Source: Flavobacterium psychrotrophum (GTDB lineage: Bacteria; Bacteroidota; Bacteroidia; Flavobacteriales; Flavobacteriaceae). From it: a DNA stretch of 64,000 nt. Below the pieces are notes generated by a model. The model was given only the letters and a program-made list of their open reading frames with translations, did not search any database and was not told the DNA's origin. Below, in pieces: positions 60,771 through 64,000 of the stretch. The translations under genes and the position numbers were made by a program. Numbering within the stretch: position 1 is the first letter of the stretch; every line of letters starts with the position of its first letter. The stretch is taken from NCBI RefSeq assembly GCF_003403075.1, contig NZ_CP031557.1, positions 2,480,001 through 2,544,000 on the forward strand, in the 5' to 3' direction.

Positions 60771-61195
60771 TGCTGCTGGAATTTATTGGTCAATAATGGT
60801 CATGATTAAAAAAATATGACGCCTTCAGTTGATGCCAATGTACACTGATTTGCCCCTATTATGCAAATTTCACTTATTTTTTAACAAAACTCACAAATTT
60901 TACAAATAAAACTATTAAGTATCCATCAAAATTAGAAAATATACTGACTGAGGATATCAAAGTCCATTGGTGTAATTTTTAAAATCAACATAGCACCTTA
61001 ACAATAGCAGTACATCTTAAAATACATAACAATATGTTTAAATTTTTCACACATGCAAATGTTTTTGTTATGAAAATTAATCAGTTTCTATTTTTTTTCA
61101 AAACCTATTGGGTAATATGTAAAAATTAATTGAATTTATTTTTATTTAATCTAAATAAATAATTTTACCAAATATACTTATAACCTTTCATAACA
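60771..61195. other. Divergent intergenic region
   Basis: This 425-base A+T-rich region separates the regulator gene (minus) from a large secreted-protein gene (plus). No gene is seen. Two AACAATA words on the plus strand (61000-61007 and 61028-61035) resemble the half-sites of the 53310 and 56798 modules, but they are 28 bases apart and have no AAGAAGTTTAC, so they are uncertain. Nothing else clear stands out. Confidence 0.45.
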
Positions 61196-64000
61196 ATGAA
61201 GAAAATATCTTTACTCATTAAAAAACAACATCTTAAACCCGTCAGCTTACTTTGGCTGGTTTGTGTTTTTATGTTGTTTACAGCCGTTAGTAATGCACAA
61301 ACCATTTCTTACTATAGTTTTAATCAAACTGAAGGAATGTACACTCCTTTATTTAACGGTACCAATATTGCTACAGCCACGGCGGCATCAGGCACCGGTG
61401 GTATTGACGACCAGGTGTATACATTAGATAATGTTATTCCTTTTAATTTTAACTTTAACGGACAATCATATACATCACTTAAAGTATATGCTAATGGTTT
61501 TGTTTCGTTTGGGGCAACAGCATCTAATAGTTCTGACCCTATAGGATCATCAAACAGCTACGAAGGTGTAATATCTCCACTTGCTGCCGATCTTGATGCG
61601 CTTTACAATATTAACGGCGATAGCGGAAATATAGCTTATGAAGTAATTGGTACGGCACCAAACCGTGAGTTTGTAGTACAATGGAGCCACTTCAGGCCTT
61701 ATTCTTCTACTGCTGCAACAGTAGCTTCTCACCACAACTGGAACTTTCAGGCACGCTTAAAAGAAGACGGCACCATACGTTTTGTTTATGCACTGTCATC
61801 TGCAGGCACACCGTCTTCTACAACTGCTAAGGTAGGCCTAAGGGGTACAACATATAATGATTATAACAACCGCACAGCAGCCGGCACTACAGCCAGTAAC
61901 TGGAACAACACTGTGGCAGCTACAACGTCATCCGGCGGAATTTCCACTAACTATAACTATCTCCCATCTGATGGCCTTACTTTTACATGGACCCCACCGG
62001 CTGCATGCCTTGCACCGGTAACACAGCCTACTGCACTTGTATTAAATAATACAGGTATTATTATAAATGCAAGTTTTGCAGCAGCAGTTCCTGCCGCTGA
62101 CCGTTACCTGGTTTTGCGCAACATTGCAGGTACAACGCCAAATGCTCCGGTTAACGGCACTACATATGCTACAGGTGTAAACACAAACCTTAATAGCTAT
62201 GTAGCTTATTATGGTACAGCCACATCTTTCGAAAACAACTACAATCACGGTATAAGAGGTAATAACAATTATGTATACACTATTTATGCTGTAAGTTCAA
62301 ACTGTAATGGTGGACCGCTTTATAATACAACCGCCCCGCTTACAGGCAATATTACAAACTGCCCTGCAACTGTTAACGGCATTACTTCTAATGCTATTAC
62401 ATCTACCGGTTTTACACTGGCATGGCCTGCTACAGATAATGGCAATGCAAGAGAATTTACAACTGTTCTGGAAGTAGCTACTAACAGTACTTTTACAAAC
62501 ATGGTTACCGGATCTCCTTTTACGTTATCGTCTTTTACAACTTCTCAGTCAATTACAGGCCTGCAACCTAATACACAATATTTTTACAGAGCTAAAAATG
62601 TAGTTACAGAATGCGAAAGCAGCTATTCTACCGTAGGTAATGTATATACATCGTGTATACCTGTATCTGCTTTTAATGAAGGCTTTGATGGTGTTACCGG
62701 TTTAGCATTACCTAACTGCTGGAGCAAAATACTTGTGGGCGCCGGAGGCCCGCCAACCATTAATGTTACTACAACTGATGCTTTATCTGCACCAAACAAT
62801 GTAAGCTTTTATGGCAATGGCGCGGATACCGAAGTAGAAACTACTAAGATAATATTGGTAAGCCCGGAGGTTAATAACCTATCGGCAGGTACACACAGGC
62901 TACGTTTTAAAGCCCGTAAAACATCATCTACAAGCACTGCGGGTATACGCATAGTAGCACTGGATGGTAACACCGCAGAGGCAACCAGTACTATAATAGA
63001 ATCTGTAACCACGCTTTCTACTACCTATCAGGAGTATACTGTTTACTTTACGAGTTACACAGGCACCGGAAATTACATTGGTATACAAAGAGTTGGAGGG
63101 CCATCTTACTCTTATGTATATGTTGATGATGTTGTTTGGGAACCGGTGCCTTCTTGTATAGAACTCCAGGCGGTAACAGCTACAGAACCAACACCTACAG
63201 GTGCTACAATAAGCTGGACTAATGTAGACAATGCTGCTCCACAGGGTGGATATGAGTATTTTGTTTCTACAACAAATACAACACCAGACGAAACACAAAC
63301 TTTTGTACAAACTACTCAAACAAGTGCAACCCTTACTGGCCTTGCAAGTGGGGTAAGACACTATGTTTTTGTAAGGAGAATATGTAATGCTACCGAAAAA
63401 AGCCCTTGGGTAGCTACAAACTTTACAACAATCGCCACAGCTCCGGCTCCGTGGATAGAAGAATTTCTTACATCATCTTACCCTACAGGCTGGACTACAA
63501 CAAACTGGTCATTGGGTACAACAAGGGGTATAACCGGAGAAGGTAATTCGGCTACCAGCCTTTATAAAAACCTTTTCAGCGGCGCAGCTACAGGTACATT
63601 TACAACCATAGCGGTTGGCCCGCTAAACGCATCAAACTATGAGTTGAGCTTTTATCATAAACAATCTAATTATAACGGCCCTTATGCAGCACCTGCTAAC
63701 TGGGGTAATTTTACAGTACAGGTTTCTGATGATTTTGGCGCAACGTGGAATGTAATTGATACCATCGAAAATGAAAGCAATACCGGATATACTCAAAAAG
63801 TATATTCACTTGCTAATTATCAGGGAAATTATGTGCAGGTAAAAATTGTTGCTAACTGGACATCGGGTGACTTTGACCTTTCTTTTGATAAGTTCGAAAT
63901 TAAAGCTCCGGCAGTTGCTGTAGAAAATGTACTGGTTACTGTTGCAGATAACGCACCGGCTACCATTACAACTGAAAACGGAACACTGCAGCTCCAGGCA
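61196..64000 (+). CDS. Large secreted multidomain protein (partial, runs off the window)
   Basis: The frame is open from the ATG at 61196 to the window end, 935 codons. It has a long signal peptide (to about 35, AVSNAQ) and a beta-rich N-terminal domain. Two fibronectin type III-like domains follow (about 386-470 and 653-740), each before a MAM- or choice-of-anchor-like domain (about 490-650 and 750-900). The last codons begin a BIG2 Ig-like unit (AVENVLVTVADNAPATITTENG), the same kind as in the protein at 53515-55332. The C-terminus and any T9SS signal are outside the window. It is divergent from the regulator gene and probably part of the same surface set. Confidence 0.85.
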   Translation, partial: MKKISLLIKKQHLKPVSLLWLVCVFMLFTAVSNAQTISYYSFNQTEGMYTPLFNGTNIATATAASGTGGIDDQVYTLDNVIPFNFNFNGQSYTSLKVYANGFVSFGATASNSSDPIGSSNSYEGVISPLAADLDALYNINGDSGNIAYEVIGTAPNREFVVQWSHFRPYSSTAATVASHHNWNFQARLKEDGTIRFVYALSSAGTPSSTTAKVGLRGTTYNDYNNRTAAGTTASNWNNTVAATTSSGGISTNYNYLPSDGLTFTWTPPAACLAPVTQPTALVLNNTGIIINASFAAAVPAADRYLVLRNIAGTTPNAPVNGTTYATGVNTNLNSYVAYYGTATSFENNYNHGIRGNNNYVYTIYAVSSNCNGGPLYNTTAPLTGNITNCPATVNGITSNAITSTGFTLAWPATDNGNAREFTTVLEVATNSTFTNMVTGSPFTLSSFTTSQSITGLQPNTQYFYRAKNVVTECESSYSTVGNVYTSCIPVSAFNEGFDGVTGLALPNCWSKILVGAGGPPTINVTTTDALSAPNNVSFYGNGADTEVETTKIILVSPEVNNLSAGTHRLRFKARKTSSTSTAGIRIVALDGNTAEATSTIIESVTTLSTTYQEYTVYFTSYTGTGNYIGIQRVGGPSYSYVYVDDVVWEPVPSCIELQAVTATEPTPTGATISWTNVDNAAPQGGYEYFVSTTNTTPDETQTFVQTTQTSATLTGLASGVRHYVFVRRICNATEKSPWVATNFTTIATAPAPWIEEFLTSSYPTGWTTTNWSLGTTRGITGEGNSATSLYKNLFSGAATGTFTTIAVGPLNASNYELSFYHKQSNYNGPYAAPANWGNFTVQVSDDFGATWNVIDTIENESNTGYTQKVYSLANYQGNYVQVKIVANWTSGDFDLSFDKFEIKAPAVAVENVLVTVADNAPATITTENGTLQLQA

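Noticed and set aside
62042..63361. Minus-strand open frames at the window end
   Set aside because: They lie opposite the long plus-strand secreted-protein gene that keeps an open frame for 935 codons with a signal peptide and known domains.

Overview
The window looks like a chromosome segment of a member of the Bacteroidota, family Flavobacteriaceae, most likely Flavobacterium or a close relative. The support is a set of type IX secretion (T9SS) parts and substrates (PorQ, PorP/SprF, type A and type B C-terminal sorting domains), a hybrid two-component system of the Bacteroidota type, a PNGase F-like secreted protein, promoters of the TTG / TAnnTTTG kind and weak Shine-Dalgarno signals. No rRNA, tRNA, CRISPR array, phage gene or transposase was seen. 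The first and last genes are cut by the window ends.

Layout. 1-3.7 kb: end of a phosphosugar mutase, an MsbA-like ABC exporter, a HAD hydrolase and a DUF2971-like protein. 3.7-11.8 kb (minus strand): a NupG-like MFS transporter, the T9SS protein PorQ, Lon protease and two paralogous repeat lipoproteins. 12-20.5 kb (minus): a complete isoleucine/valine cluster read ilvE-ilvD-ilvB-ilvN-ilvC-ilvA. It is preceded by an 18-residue leader peptide, half of it Ile/Val/Leu, and a strong terminator, so ribosome-mediated attenuation is likely. The spacers inside the cluster are long and carry palindromic repeats. 20.7-25.6 kb: a lytic transglycosylase, hydrolase, pirin, small GNAT, SDR, methyltransferase and a ParE/RelE toxin-antitoxin pair with an operator-like palindrome. 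25.6-30.2 kb (minus): a tightly packed five-gene unit (BatA/vWA protein, a dihydroorotase homologue lacking its metal-binding HxH, lipoprotein, membrane protein, esterase). 30.3-38.4 kb: lactonase, DEAD-box helicase, three small unknown genes, a T9SS type A protein and lysA.

38.8-64 kb is an accessory cell-surface region. A 2.5-kaa type B adhesin-like protein with 15 repeats lies downstream of a tight unit made of a shorter type B relative, a PorP/SprF protein and a PorE-like OmpA protein. Next come a T9SS Ig-like protein, a PNGase F-like T9SS protein and a 1301-residue hybrid histidine kinase/response regulator with an AraC-type output domain. Divergent from the regulator is a further large secreted protein that runs off the window. 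The same cis-element, two AACAATA-type direct repeats exactly 21 bp apart followed 32 bp later by AAGAAGTTTAC, lies upstream of both the PNGase gene and the type B/PorP/OmpA unit. I infer that the hybrid regulator controls both as one regulon linking glycoprotein deglycosylation with surface adhesin display.
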